23,527 nucleotides of DNA from a virus. Where the stretch lies: positions 1 to 23,527 of IMG/VR virus record IMGVR_UViG_3300009428_001469; one strand, 5' to 3'. Numbering within the stretch: the first letter of the stretch is position 1; each line of letters begins with the position of its first letter. Positions 1-7,724 of this stretch are shown here, piece after piece. The notes under the pieces are model-generated. The model made no database searches, was not told the origin of the DNA, and saw nothing but the letters and a program-made list of their open reading frames with translations. The position numbers and the translations under genes are program-made.

Positions 1-1
1 C

Positions 2-529
2 GATCCGAAATACGAAGACCTAGACACAAACACGGTCATGGACACACAAATGACGGGGACGAACTCAGACGGTGAAAGTGTCTTTGGCTTTAACGACTTG
101 AAGACCGCAGCGGGCGGCGTGTACGACAATCTAAGTTCAAAAGGATTGAAGTATGCGGGTTATGGTGCGGCTGCTGGCCAGCTTTTGGCACCCATCCCAA
201 AGAAGTTTTCGCCTGCCCTAAACATCGCTACGCCCACGCCGACTAGGATGCCCGCTATCGCATCAATGTCAGACTTTGAAGACCAGTTTGTGCAGAACCA
301 GAGGGCCAACCTTTCTGCAACTATTCCGCCGCCCGCGCCTATCGCGCCTGTTGTGCCAGTCGCAATGCCGCAAGGCGTGACTTACCAAGACCGCGTTCGT
401 GACAGGGAAACTGGCGAGTATCGTTATACAGGCGCGTCCAACCCCTCAGATCAGAGCGCGTTTGGTCGAGCAGTTAGAGGAACCAGTCGGCGCAGAGGTT
501 TAGGTTTTGGCAATAGCATAATGGTATGA
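2..529 (+). CDS. Structural-operon protein, 5' end outside window
   Basis: The reading frame is open from base 2, so the gene probably begins upstream; the first ATG, at 38, is only the first internal candidate and has no convincing ribosome binding site. I do not recognise a family. From that ATG the product is 163 residues, with a small Gly/Ala/Tyr-rich patch (about 35-50), a Pro/Ala/Val linker (about 95-112) and a basic C-terminus reading SRRRGLGFGNSIMV. Its tail resembles the ends of the proteins at 1431-3056 and 3070-3753 (Ser/Thr-Arg-Arg, then Gly-Leu). Its stop overlaps the next start as ATGA, indicating translational coupling to the acetyltransferase. Position just ahead of the ejection-type proteins suggests a minor virion or assembly protein, but that is inference from context only. 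Confidence 0.7.
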   Translation, partial: DPKYEDLDTNTVMDTQMTGTNSDGESVFGFNDLKTAAGGVYDNLSSKGLKYAGYGAAAGQLLAPIPKKFSPALNIATPTPTRMPAIASMSDFEDQFVQNQRANLSATIPPPAPIAPVVPVAMPQGVTYQDRVRDRETGEYRYTGASNPSDQSAFGRAVRGTSRRRGLGFGNSIMV

Positions 530-981
530 CGGAAACCGTCAGGCCAGCAGCGGCGAAAGACTTAAAGAATTGTGTAGCCCTTGCCTTAGATATGATTTCT
601 GAGGGCTACTACAAAGACTACGACGTGAATGAAGGCGACATGCTAACGCACGCATTGTTGACATACCATGAGCCAGATTGGCTATTCATGGTTTACGAGA
701 AGGAGGGTAAGGTTGTGGGGTTTTTTTCGGCGCAGATAACTAAGACCTTCTTTGGATCAGACTTAGTGGCAGAGCAAAAGCTAATGTATATCGACCCGTC
801 GCATCGCGGCGGCATTAAAGCGCCGATGGCTTTCATGCGAGGGTTTAGAGACTGGGCAGCGGCCAACAAATGTAAGGGCGCGTTCTTTGCGCCGACTGTC
901 TCTGTTCGCACAGGATTTGACGCGATCGCAAAAAGACTTGGCTACGATTTCGTTGGCCCAATGTACGGGATCAAGCCATGA
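526..981 (+). CDS. GNAT-family acetyltransferase, first of a tandem pair
   Basis: A 151-aa protein with the length and layout of a GNAT N-acetyltransferase: an N-terminal helix pair, a central strand (WLFMVYEKEGKVVGFFSAQ, residues 52-70), the acetyl-CoA-binding strand-loop-helix (MYIDPSHRGGIKAPMAF, 87-103) and a C-terminal strand after RLGYDFVG. The canonical pyrophosphate loop Q/RxxGxG/A is degenerate here (RGGIKA, 94-99). The family transfers acetyl from acetyl-CoA to an amine; the substrate cannot be read from the sequence. The start overlaps the previous stop (ATGA at 526-529), and the stop overlaps the start of a clear paralogue. Such small GNATs occur in marine podophage structural operons, where modification of a virion or host protein is possible but unproven. 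Confidence 0.82.
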   Translation: MTETVRPAAAKDLKNCVALALDMISEGYYKDYDVNEGDMLTHALLTYHEPDWLFMVYEKEGKVVGFFSAQITKTFFGSDLVAEQKLMYIDPSHRGGIKAPMAFMRGFRDWAAANKCKGAFFAPTVSVRTGFDAIAKRLGYDFVGPMYGIKP

Positions 982-1430
982 TTAAAGTACGACTAATTGA
1001 GTTTGAAGATATAGCAACGCTCGCTGAGATGGGTAAGTATATGCACGCCGAAGGTGTGTTCAACAAATCCGACTACGACGTAAAAAAAGTTACAACAATG
1101 CTAACAGATTATTACGCTGATGGAGATAAGCTATCTCTAGTCGCGGTAAACGAAGATGGCATAGTCGGCTGGTTTCTAGCGAGCCTATCAGCACATTACT
1201 TTGGCGCGACGAAGCTCGCCGTCGAGCAGTGTATGTATATTCACCCATTACATCGCGGGTCATCAGCGGCAACACGTTTTATGAAAAAGTTTGAACATTG
1301 GGCGCGGTATATGGAAGCTGAAGCGATGTTGTTTATGCCCTGTAATAATGGCGTGGATGACCGATGGGACAAGTTCGCAAAACGATTTGGATACACTCAA
1401 ACTGGCTATATTTTCACGAGGAATGTTTAG
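978..1430 (+). CDS. GNAT-family acetyltransferase, second of a tandem pair
   Basis: A 150-aa paralogue of the gene just upstream. The two share the pattern [FY]FG, then A-x-E-Q, then MYIxPxHRG, then a helix and K-R-[LF]-G-Y near the end, all at matching spacing. The acetyl-CoA loop is again non-canonical (RGSSAA, residues 93-98). A GNAT fold acting on an unknown amine is the best call. The start codon overlaps the preceding stop (ATGA at 978-981), and the TAG stop abuts the next ATG with no gap, so four genes appear translationally coupled. Identity between the two copies is limited to core motifs, so the duplication is old and the copies may act on different substrates or form a heterodimer. 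Confidence 0.82.
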   Translation: MIKVRLIEFEDIATLAEMGKYMHAEGVFNKSDYDVKKVTTMLTDYYADGDKLSLVAVNEDGIVGWFLASLSAHYFGATKLAVEQCMYIHPLHRGSSAATRFMKKFEHWARYMEAEAMLFMPCNNGVDDRWDKFAKRFGYTQTGYIFTRNV

Positions 1431-3056
1431 ATGTGTTTCGGTGGCAGCGAAGAAAAAACAAGTGACCAGAATGTGGGTGGAAACCCCGACATGAAAACAA
1501 GCGTGATGCCAAAGCTAAGGCCACGTACTGTTACCTATCCTGAGATAATGAACCCTGCCGCTGAGTTTCAAGGCGATACTGGGTCGGACGACTACACCAC
1601 CTACCAGTTAAAGCGTGCGGGCTACGACCCCGGCGGTCACAAAGGCGTAGTCGATCGCTATGGTAACGCAGTCCTAGACGGCAACAAAAACCCTGTCTTG
1701 TCTGGCACTTATGCGAACATAGAAGACAAATCATCAGATAATTATCAAAGCTCGAATGATTACAATATTGCCCGTGTGTCTGCCGTCGAAAAATTTAAGG
1801 CAGCGCAAGCGGGAGCAACGGAGAACATTAGCCCCGCGCTGATAGCGGCTGGCCTTGGTACGAGCCAGTTTGGCTTGCAGGATGGTTACAGCCTTACAAA
1901 CGCGGAGTACGGGACAGCAGCGGCCACGAAAGAACAGCAGCTTGCATACACAAAGATGCTCGCGTCAGCTATGCGAGATAGTTATCTTGGCACCAATGTC
2001 CGAAGGTTTCCCGAAGCCACTTTTGACGATCCGCTTGGCACGTCGTTGGCCAACACGCTCAACGGAACATACCTTGGGTCCGACTTTTCGATGGATCAGC
2101 AGCGGGCGAACTTTGAAAGGTTATCTTCTGCCTACAACCGTGGGCCGTTCAGGTCGAAACTTGAGGCAGATGCAGCAGGCAACGTCGGCACTTCGACTTG
2201 GGGCCAAAGGTTCGGCGGCGGGTTAGCCAATATCATTGAAGGCGTAGTGTTGGGCGGTGTCTTAGGCCCAATTGGCAGCGGGCTTGCAGTTGGGACCGAC
2301 TACAACACTATGGATAATTACGGCACACCAGTCGATGGGTATGGGACAGGCACCACTAGCACAGCCTCTTTCGATATGAAGAACATGATCGGTGGCGTTG
2401 CGGGTGATGCGCTCGCGGGGTACGCGGCCCCGAAGGTTGGGCAAGCAATATACGAAAGCACAGGTAGCGTAGGGCAAGCCACAATGGGCGCGGTCGGAAC
2501 AGGCATCATAGCGTCAGAGCAAGGCGGCGGTGCGATTGGTGGCATGCTGTCTAATGCTTTCGGTCTTTCTCCCAAGATTATGAGCAGCGACATCAGGCAA
2601 CCATTCGAGCAGCAGCAACAACCGCAAGAGCCAGAGGGCGGTTTCGGGGCAAGTCTTTCAGACGGGCAAAGCAACTCATCGGTAGCCCCACAGGCACCAT
2701 CCGTCGCCCCAGCGGTTTCCACGCTAGACAACTCAGGACTAGCGGCCACCTCAACAGACGTAGCCGCAGCCCCGTCCGACTTCGACTATCAAGCGTGGCT
2801 ATTGGCCAATGCAAAGCGGGCAAACCCTAATTCTGGCCAGCCCGTAGACTTGGCGGGCAACTCGCAGAACACCTCATCTAACAACCCATTGTTCAACGCA
2901 CAGCCAAACTTGAATGGAGTGCGATACTTGCAAGGGGGTGGGACGAACAGAACCTATGGAACTGCTAGTATGGCCCCAGTCAACAGCATGCAGCAGCGAC
3001 GTAGTACACGTCGAGCAGGGTTAAACGACAAGCGCGTAGGCGTGATCATAGGATAA
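1431..3056 (+). CDS. Glycine-rich virion/ejection-type protein (MCFGG N-terminus)
   Basis: A 541-aa protein beginning MCFGGSEEK, an N-terminus I associate with podophage structural proteins encoded just before the internal virion proteins. A good ribosome binding site (GAGGA, 1418-1422) lies 8 bases before the ATG. Three glycine/alanine-rich hydrophobic stretches are visible at about residues 262-288, 319-340 and 350-378; these could insert into membranes. They are followed by a Gln/Pro/Ser/Ala-rich, probably disordered region (about 393-470) and a basic tail (QQRRSTRRAGL). Residues 148-155 read GLQDGYSL, an octapeptide also present in the giant protein at its residues 222-229. No catalytic motif is recognised. 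A minor virion or ejected protein is the likely role, inferred from place and composition. Confidence 0.72.
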   Translation: MCFGGSEEKTSDQNVGGNPDMKTSVMPKLRPRTVTYPEIMNPAAEFQGDTGSDDYTTYQLKRAGYDPGGHKGVVDRYGNAVLDGNKNPVLSGTYANIEDKSSDNYQSSNDYNIARVSAVEKFKAAQAGATENISPALIAAGLGTSQFGLQDGYSLTNAEYGTAAATKEQQLAYTKMLASAMRDSYLGTNVRRFPEATFDDPLGTSLANTLNGTYLGSDFSMDQQRANFERLSSAYNRGPFRSKLEADAAGNVGTSTWGQRFGGGLANIIEGVVLGGVLGPIGSGLAVGTDYNTMDNYGTPVDGYGTGTTSTASFDMKNMIGGVAGDALAGYAAPKVGQAIYESTGSVGQATMGAVGTGIIASEQGGGAIGGMLSNAFGLSPKIMSSDIRQPFEQQQQPQEPEGGFGASLSDGQSNSSVAPQAPSVAPAVSTLDNSGLAATSTDVAAAPSDFDYQAWLLANAKRANPNSGQPVDLAGNSQNTSSNNPLFNAQPNLNGVRYLQGGGTNRTYGTASMAPVNSMQQRRSTRRAGLNDKRVGVIIG

Positions 3057-3069
3057 TAGGAGAAGACTT

Positions 3070-3753
3070 ATGGGTGGATTTGGCGGCGGCGGCGGAGCAC
3101 CAGCGGTTACAGCAACACCAGCGGTTACACCAACACCAGCGACGACAGGCCCGACTGTGCCAGACGGCAGCATGGCTCAGACGTTTATCACCAATAACTA
3201 CGGTGAAACGCCTGACATTCAGGCCGACTATGTTCGCAAGGAAGGCGCGGCGGCAATTCCAGGTATGGGAGAAGACGACTTAGCTGCTGTGCTTGGCGGC
3301 GATGGCATGAACCAGATGTTCCAACCCTTTGCAGAACAGCGTGGCGGTGCATCATTTCTAGGCGACCAGTACGAACAGGCCGAAGGCTTGCCCAGTATGG
3401 ACGCAGTAGTGTCGAACCAAAACCCGCAAGCTACAGGCGAAGGCGGTCAGGGATTTGGCAACCGAATTATCGGTGGCGAAGCAGGGGTTGAAGCTGGCGC
3501 TGTACCAGATGGCAGCATGGAGCAGACTGACGTAGTCGGCACAGAAATGGCTTCCGACGTAGCATCGACTAACGAGCAGCCATTGCCCGGACAGGCGCTA
3601 AACAACGACGTAGATTACGAAATGGCGATGGCGGGCGGCGGTCAGCAGGCAGGGTTTATGCCCAATTCACGTCGGGCGGCTGGTCTTGGAACGGGCCAGA
3701 TGTCCCGTGGCTTGATGTCACCGCGTACAGGCTTTGGCCGGAAAATGGGCTAG
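3070..3753 (+). CDS. Low-complexity structural-operon protein, 227 aa
   Basis: No family recognised. The ATG has a strong ribosome binding site (AGGAG, 3058-3062, 7-base spacing). The N-terminus is a poly-Gly run (residues 2-9) followed by an Ala/Pro/Thr/Val repeat (10-28). The phrase VPDGSMxQT occurs twice (residues 30-38 and 145-153), suggesting an internal duplication. The rest is acidic, Gly/Gln/Met-rich and probably flexible, ending in a basic tail (SRRAAGLG at 200-207, then SRG, SPRTGFGRKMG). The tail resembles those of the products ending at 529 and 3056. Lying between large virion-type genes in a tight operon, it is most likely a small virion or assembly protein; nothing indicates an enzyme. 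Confidence 0.7.
   Translation: MGGFGGGGGAPAVTATPAVTPTPATTGPTVPDGSMAQTFITNNYGETPDIQADYVRKEGAAAIPGMGEDDLAAVLGGDGMNQMFQPFAEQRGGASFLGDQYEQAEGLPSMDAVVSNQNPQATGEGGQGFGNRIIGGEAGVEAGAVPDGSMEQTDVVGTEMASDVASTNEQPLPGQALNNDVDYEMAMAGGGQQAGFMPNSRRAAGLGTGQMSRGLMSPRTGFGRKMG
3098..3141 (+). repeat. 18-bp tandem repeat, about 2.4 copies
   Basis: Two 18-base copies, 3098-3115 and 3116-3133, differ at a single base (CAGCAA versus CACCAA at the 3' end), and a third partial copy continues to 3141. The repeat is in frame and encodes the Pro-Ala-Val-Thr stretch near the N-terminus of the 227-aa protein, so copy-number change would lengthen a flexible linker without a frameshift. Confidence 0.85.
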
Positions 3754-3762
3754 GAGTAAGGC

Positions 3763-4680
3763 ATGTTCGGAGAAACAATTGGTAATGTCGTTGGCAGCAA
3801 TTACGACGCTGGCAGCAAGGGTCGGTACAAGGCGCAAGCCTACGGCTCACTGTTTGACATGGGTTATTCCTACCAGCAGTCACGAAAAGACGAAGCCGCT
3901 TTAGATGAGATAACTGCGCTGCAAAGACAGATTGCAGAGGCGCAAATGTCTGCCGCAGCGCAATCGTCTGCCGACGAAGCGGCGTACCGTGCAAGGATCA
4001 TTGAGCGCATCAACGCAATGGACACGTCGCTCAAGTCGTCGATGGCGAAGCTAGGCGCGAGAACGCAAGTCGATGGCGACGACATCGCCGCAAACTACAA
4101 GACGTTTCGCGGGCAGATGATGGACGACTACTATGAAACCGTTGAAATGGTAGGCTCTCAAAACAAAGCCTCAGCCATACGTCGAGGCATGGACCGCTCA
4201 ACGCAATTCACTGACACGCAGGCAGAGCTAATTAAAAAGTCTACAAGTCAGTTAGGCGCAATAGACCAGAGTGCTTTCGACGCAGCGATCTCGCGCAGCA
4301 AAGGCTTTGCTGATGCGATGAACTCTGGACGATCTGAAACCTTCTCCGAGCTTACAAGTGTACTTGGCAAAGCCGCCGAGATGGAAGGCCAGTTCGTTAC
4401 GAACAATGCGCCTAACCAAATGAAGAACGCTTCATCCGCGCTGGATGGGTTTGGCACAAATGCTTACAATAATTTCCAAGATAGCCAAAGCGTTATGGGT
4501 GACACTATGGCGAGCTTTAACGAAAAGCTGGCACCTAACTTCTCCTATGGGTTTGGCGATAAAGGTGTCTACACGGACTTGGCTGGCGGTAAGGACGCTC
4601 GTCGCGACGCCGCGCTTAGGGCCGCGATTGGTGGCGACAAATATGATCAAATAGTATCAGACACGAATGAGGTTGTTTAA
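3763..4680 (+). CDS. Internal virion (ejection) protein, T7 gp14-like by position
   Basis: A 305-aa, largely helical protein. After a short Gly/Tyr-rich N-terminus comes a charged Ala/Gln coiled-coil stretch (about residues 40-98, with ITALQRQIAEAQ and RARIIERINAMD heptad-like patterns), then the segment GSQNKASAIRRGMDRSTQF (131-149) and further amphipathic helices. In T7-like phages three consecutive internal virion proteins (gp14, gp15, gp16) are ejected and build a conduit across the envelope. This gene is the first and smallest of three consecutive genes of increasing size, which matches that order. Sequence similarity to gp14 itself is not evident by eye. A ribosome binding site (AGGAG, 3752-3756) precedes the ATG, and the TAA overlaps the next ATG by one base. 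Confidence 0.66.
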   Translation: MFGETIGNVVGSNYDAGSKGRYKAQAYGSLFDMGYSYQQSRKDEAALDEITALQRQIAEAQMSAAAQSSADEAAYRARIIERINAMDTSLKSSMAKLGARTQVDGDDIAANYKTFRGQMMDDYYETVEMVGSQNKASAIRRGMDRSTQFTDTQAELIKKSTSQLGAIDQSAFDAAISRSKGFADAMNSGRSETFSELTSVLGKAAEMEGQFVTNNAPNQMKNASSALDGFGTNAYNNFQDSQSVMGDTMASFNEKLAPNFSYGFGDKGVYTDLAGGKDARRDAALRAAIGGDKYDQIVSDTNEVV

Positions 4681-7643
4681 TGCGTATAGGTTCAGCTTTT
4701 CTCAAGGCACGCGACAATAAAGAAGACCGCGTACAGAAACGTCGCAGTGACAACATGGCGGCGTTCAACAGCTATGTGAAGACGCAGTCTGAGCTTGGCG
4801 TAGAAGCGTCAGTTCAAGACTTAGAGAAGATGAAGCAGAACCTTGCGGGCGGTGATTTCTTTTACGGAAAGCAGCTACCGTCATCGAACGTCATCGAAGA
4901 AACGTCATCTCGACTTGGGGCTATCAAAGCCGACAAAGAAGCAGAAGAAGCAAGGACGGTTCTGCAAAACGCGAACACAAAAGCGGATGGCATGCGAGCC
5001 TCTATGGCAGGCTTTTTAGGCGCTAATCCTGACAACGCAGCGTGGTGGAACGCTAATAGTCAATCCGGCCCCTTAAAGGCCGTTGTTGATATGTATGGTG
5101 ACACGCAGGCTAAAGTATATCTGAAAAACTTAAATGACCGAGGGGTCGCTGAGTACATACGAGACTTTGACCTGAGTAGCTACAAGACAATTGATGGCAT
5201 TGAAGCCGCTGTCTCAGCCGCCCCAGCGTGGCAGCAGCCAAAGATCAAGGCTTATTTGAAAAGCAATTTGCAGCAATGGACTAATACTGAACGCAACAAT
5301 GGGAAAAACGCCGCTCAAACCGCCCTGCCAGGAATTGTGAAAAACGCGCTCACCGAAGATGCCGCTGTCACAGCCGCACTTGCAGCGGGCAAACTTGGCA
5401 TGTCAGACGACGCGACCACAAATTATGCGTGGCGCGACGCCATTACCCAACAAGCAAAAGCGGCGTTCGCCTTAAGGCTGAAGCCAAGATTTACGAAAGC
5501 GCAAGGCATCGCGTCTGGTCAGAATGATAAGAATTTGTTTACGAACAAGGCAGCTCGCGATTTGGCGGTTAATAAAATACTGGCAGATGCAGAAATTTTA
5601 GATGACGGTAGCAAAGAAGTAGACGATCTTAAGACGCAGCTAAATAACACCCTCAAGACCAACGCATCGGTTGCTAATACAGCTTTCGAAGACGCAACAA
5701 TTACAGCATTATCAGCGAAAATTGCTCTACTACCCCCCTCCACGCTAGACCACTTAACCGCCGAAGATGACCCGCAAAAAAAGGTGATGGAACTTATAAC
5801 AAGTATGGGCTTAGACCTTACTGGCACGCGCTGGGTTGATCCGAATGGCCAGCCCACTCCGTTCTTCAAGATAATTCAAAATAAAGTCTTGGCACAGATA
5901 ACGCCCAAAATTGCACGCGGCCTTGTGCTGGCAAACGACGTAGACGAAGCCAACATAGAATTAGAAATTTTCGGTGGCGTTGCGAATGGAAAGGGCCAGT
6001 CTGCGGCAATCGCAGAATACATAAACATGCCACAAGACGCCGACCGTATGGGCAAGCTATTCACGGAAGTGAACCGCATACGTGTAGAGAATGATAAGCC
6101 TCCGTTTAAGTCGATAGAACTTGCCCAAGGTGACGAGGTAGACGACGGATGGACCGCAGTCTGGAAACAGCTTTCAGATCGGATTGGTTTGTCTCAAACC
6201 ACTCTCTACAACACACGACGGGACGCAGCCGTCAAAACCGCCGACGCCCAAATATTAGAAGCACAGGAAACCGCTCAAGGATTGATCGGCAATTTGATAA
6301 ATGACAACGATAAGGAAAGCCCCGAATTTAAGGCTTTGAACTACGTCGTGGGGAAGTTTTTTCTACCCCAAGGCGAACAAGAGTTGAGCGCAATATACCA
6401 ACAAGTTATGGATGTCATCCGAACTGAGGGCTTAACTTTCGATGATGTGGATGAAGGTGTAGAAGCTAGATACCGAATAAGCCAAGTTGTTAAAAGTTTA
6501 AACGTACTGACTAAGGCCAGTGGGCAGGCTAGATTTCGTGCAGCACTATTGAGAAAATCCGTAGACGGCATTGTGAAGCCCGGAAGCTCTCTAACAGCTT
6601 GGGCCACAACGAACATAGACGGCTTGGACGACAAACAAATGAGGTTCACGCTCGACATGGAGGCGCTGACCCTCGACGCTGACCCCTTAATCATAGCGCA
6701 AAAGCAGAAATTATTAGATAAAGCGATAAAGAATTGGGACGCTCTTAAGATAGCCTTGGCCGCAAGCGCAGAGACACCACAGGTGGGCGGTGTGTTAGCT
6801 AACCCTGAGAAGCATGCAGCGGAGCTTACCCAAGTTTATAAGGATATTGACGAAAAGATTAAAACGCTCAAAAACACAAAGCCGACGGGAACGCCGACGT
6901 TCTTTAACCGCGACCCAGCGTCGAACCGTTTCGAGGTAAGAGAAGGTTTAGGGGACAGTGCAGAACAAATCGGTTTCAAAATGTTCACACTGTATAAGCG
7001 CGACTTAGAAGGCGGGTTTGTAATCGACACGGCGGCTACTTTGGCGAAGTACCCAAATGGCGCACCCGCAGCGGTCGGACCAGACGGCGGTCCAACCACC
7101 AGCGCCCAGCCACCTATCATATCGCCGGAAGACAACGCCGACCCCGTGCGGTTCGCCTCACCACTAGCCGCCGAGCCACTTTATAGCAATATTGTAGACC
7201 CTTATCGCACACTCGACGGCAAAAGTGCGCCCCGATTTATGAACCCTACTGGCGCAGCCACATTGAAAACGGTGAAGGTTAATGCGAAATTCTCAACTGG
7301 CAGGGTGCGTGCGTTAATAAACACCAAGTTCGAAACTGTTTCGGATGAAGATAAGCCAGTCGTTTCAGCTATTTTGAGGAGCGAGGCTTTTGCAAGATAT
7401 CTCACTAAGAACGATGGTAGTAAGGGGGCCATGTTCGGTGTGTGGGATGGGTACAATGGCAATAGCCTAGAAACCATGTTTGCTAACCCAAGACAGTTCC
7501 TAGAAAATATGGCTAATCTTGACCTAGAGAGCGTGGCAAAGGGGGACAGGTATGAAGCAAATCAACTATGGAAACCCACCGCAGATGAAGCAAAAAAACT
7601 ATTAGCGGCTATCTCAGCCTACGAGGAAGATATGTTCGACTAG
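4680..7643 (+). CDS. Internal virion (ejection) protein, T7 gp15-like by position
   Basis: A 987-aa soluble, helix-rich protein with no obvious membrane segment or signal peptide. Charged helical stretches dominate the first 760 residues (for example IKADKEAEEARTVLQNANTK). They are followed by a Pro/Gly-rich linker (about 788-822) and a C-terminal domain with Trp/Tyr-rich patches (GAMFGVWDGYNGNS). Length and place between a gp14-like gene and the giant gene fit the second ejectosome protein of T7-like phages (T7 gp15 is about 750 aa). No lytic transglycosylase or peptidase motif is seen. The ATG overlaps the previous stop (TAATG), with GAGG at 4669-4672 as ribosome binding site. The stop is TAG, followed by the only sizeable gap in the rightward operon. 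Confidence 0.66.
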   Translation: MRIGSAFLKARDNKEDRVQKRRSDNMAAFNSYVKTQSELGVEASVQDLEKMKQNLAGGDFFYGKQLPSSNVIEETSSRLGAIKADKEAEEARTVLQNANTKADGMRASMAGFLGANPDNAAWWNANSQSGPLKAVVDMYGDTQAKVYLKNLNDRGVAEYIRDFDLSSYKTIDGIEAAVSAAPAWQQPKIKAYLKSNLQQWTNTERNNGKNAAQTALPGIVKNALTEDAAVTAALAAGKLGMSDDATTNYAWRDAITQQAKAAFALRLKPRFTKAQGIASGQNDKNLFTNKAARDLAVNKILADAEILDDGSKEVDDLKTQLNNTLKTNASVANTAFEDATITALSAKIALLPPSTLDHLTAEDDPQKKVMELITSMGLDLTGTRWVDPNGQPTPFFKIIQNKVLAQITPKIARGLVLANDVDEANIELEIFGGVANGKGQSAAIAEYINMPQDADRMGKLFTEVNRIRVENDKPPFKSIELAQGDEVDDGWTAVWKQLSDRIGLSQTTLYNTRRDAAVKTADAQILEAQETAQGLIGNLINDNDKESPEFKALNYVVGKFFLPQGEQELSAIYQQVMDVIRTEGLTFDDVDEGVEARYRISQVVKSLNVLTKASGQARFRAALLRKSVDGIVKPGSSLTAWATTNIDGLDDKQMRFTLDMEALTLDADPLIIAQKQKLLDKAIKNWDALKIALAASAETPQVGGVLANPEKHAAELTQVYKDIDEKIKTLKNTKPTGTPTFFNRDPASNRFEVREGLGDSAEQIGFKMFTLYKRDLEGGFVIDTAATLAKYPNGAPAAVGPDGGPTTSAQPPIISPEDNADPVRFASPLAAEPLYSNIVDPYRTLDGKSAPRFMNPTGAATLKTVKVNAKFSTGRVRALINTKFETVSDEDKPVVSAILRSEAFARYLTKNDGSKGAMFGVWDGYNGNSLETMFANPRQFLENMANLDLESVAKGDRYEANQLWKPTADEAKKLLAAISAYEEDMFD

Positions 7644-7644
7644 C

Positions 7645-7673
7645 GGGGTCTGAAGGGGTACGACTTAGACCCC
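7645..7673 (+). promoter_or_regulatory. Stem-loop after the gp15-like gene
   Basis: GGGGTCT (7645-7651) pairs perfectly with AGACCCC (7667-7673). The stem extends by AAG/CTT (7653-7655 with 7664-7666) past a single bulged G at 7652, giving ten base pairs around an 8-base loop. It begins two bases after the TAG stop. No T run follows, so a simple intrinsic terminator is unlikely. An RNA-processing site or a mRNA-stabilising hairpin is more plausible. Confidence 0.6.
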
Positions 7674-7688
7674 TCACGACGATATGAT

Positions 7689-7710
7689 GTTTCCAACGTA
7701 GCGCGGAAAC
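7689..7710 (+). promoter_or_regulatory. Second stem-loop just upstream of the giant gene's RBS
   Basis: GTTTCC (7689-7694) and GGAAAC (7705-7710) form a perfect 6-bp stem with a 10-base loop. It ends directly before the ribosome binding site (GGAG, 7712-7715) of the GTG-initiated giant gene. It could affect initiation on the longest message of the operon. This is a fold read by eye. Confidence 0.45.
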
Positions 7711-7711
7711 T

Positions 7712-7715
7712 GGAG
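7712..7715 (+). promoter_or_regulatory. Ribosome binding site fixing the GTG start of the giant gene
   Basis: GGAG lies nine bases before the GTG at 7725. The next in-frame ATG (7758) would drop eleven residues and lacks a comparable site, so GTG is the better start. Confidence 0.65.
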
Positions 7716-7724
7716 TACCGTCTT

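Noticed and set aside
2318-2749. Long minus-strand reading frames under the late genes (also 11851-12378, 9332-9754, 15308-15694 and others).
   Set aside because: They are shadows of well-supported plus-strand genes, have odd composition and no ribosome binding sites or recognisable domains.
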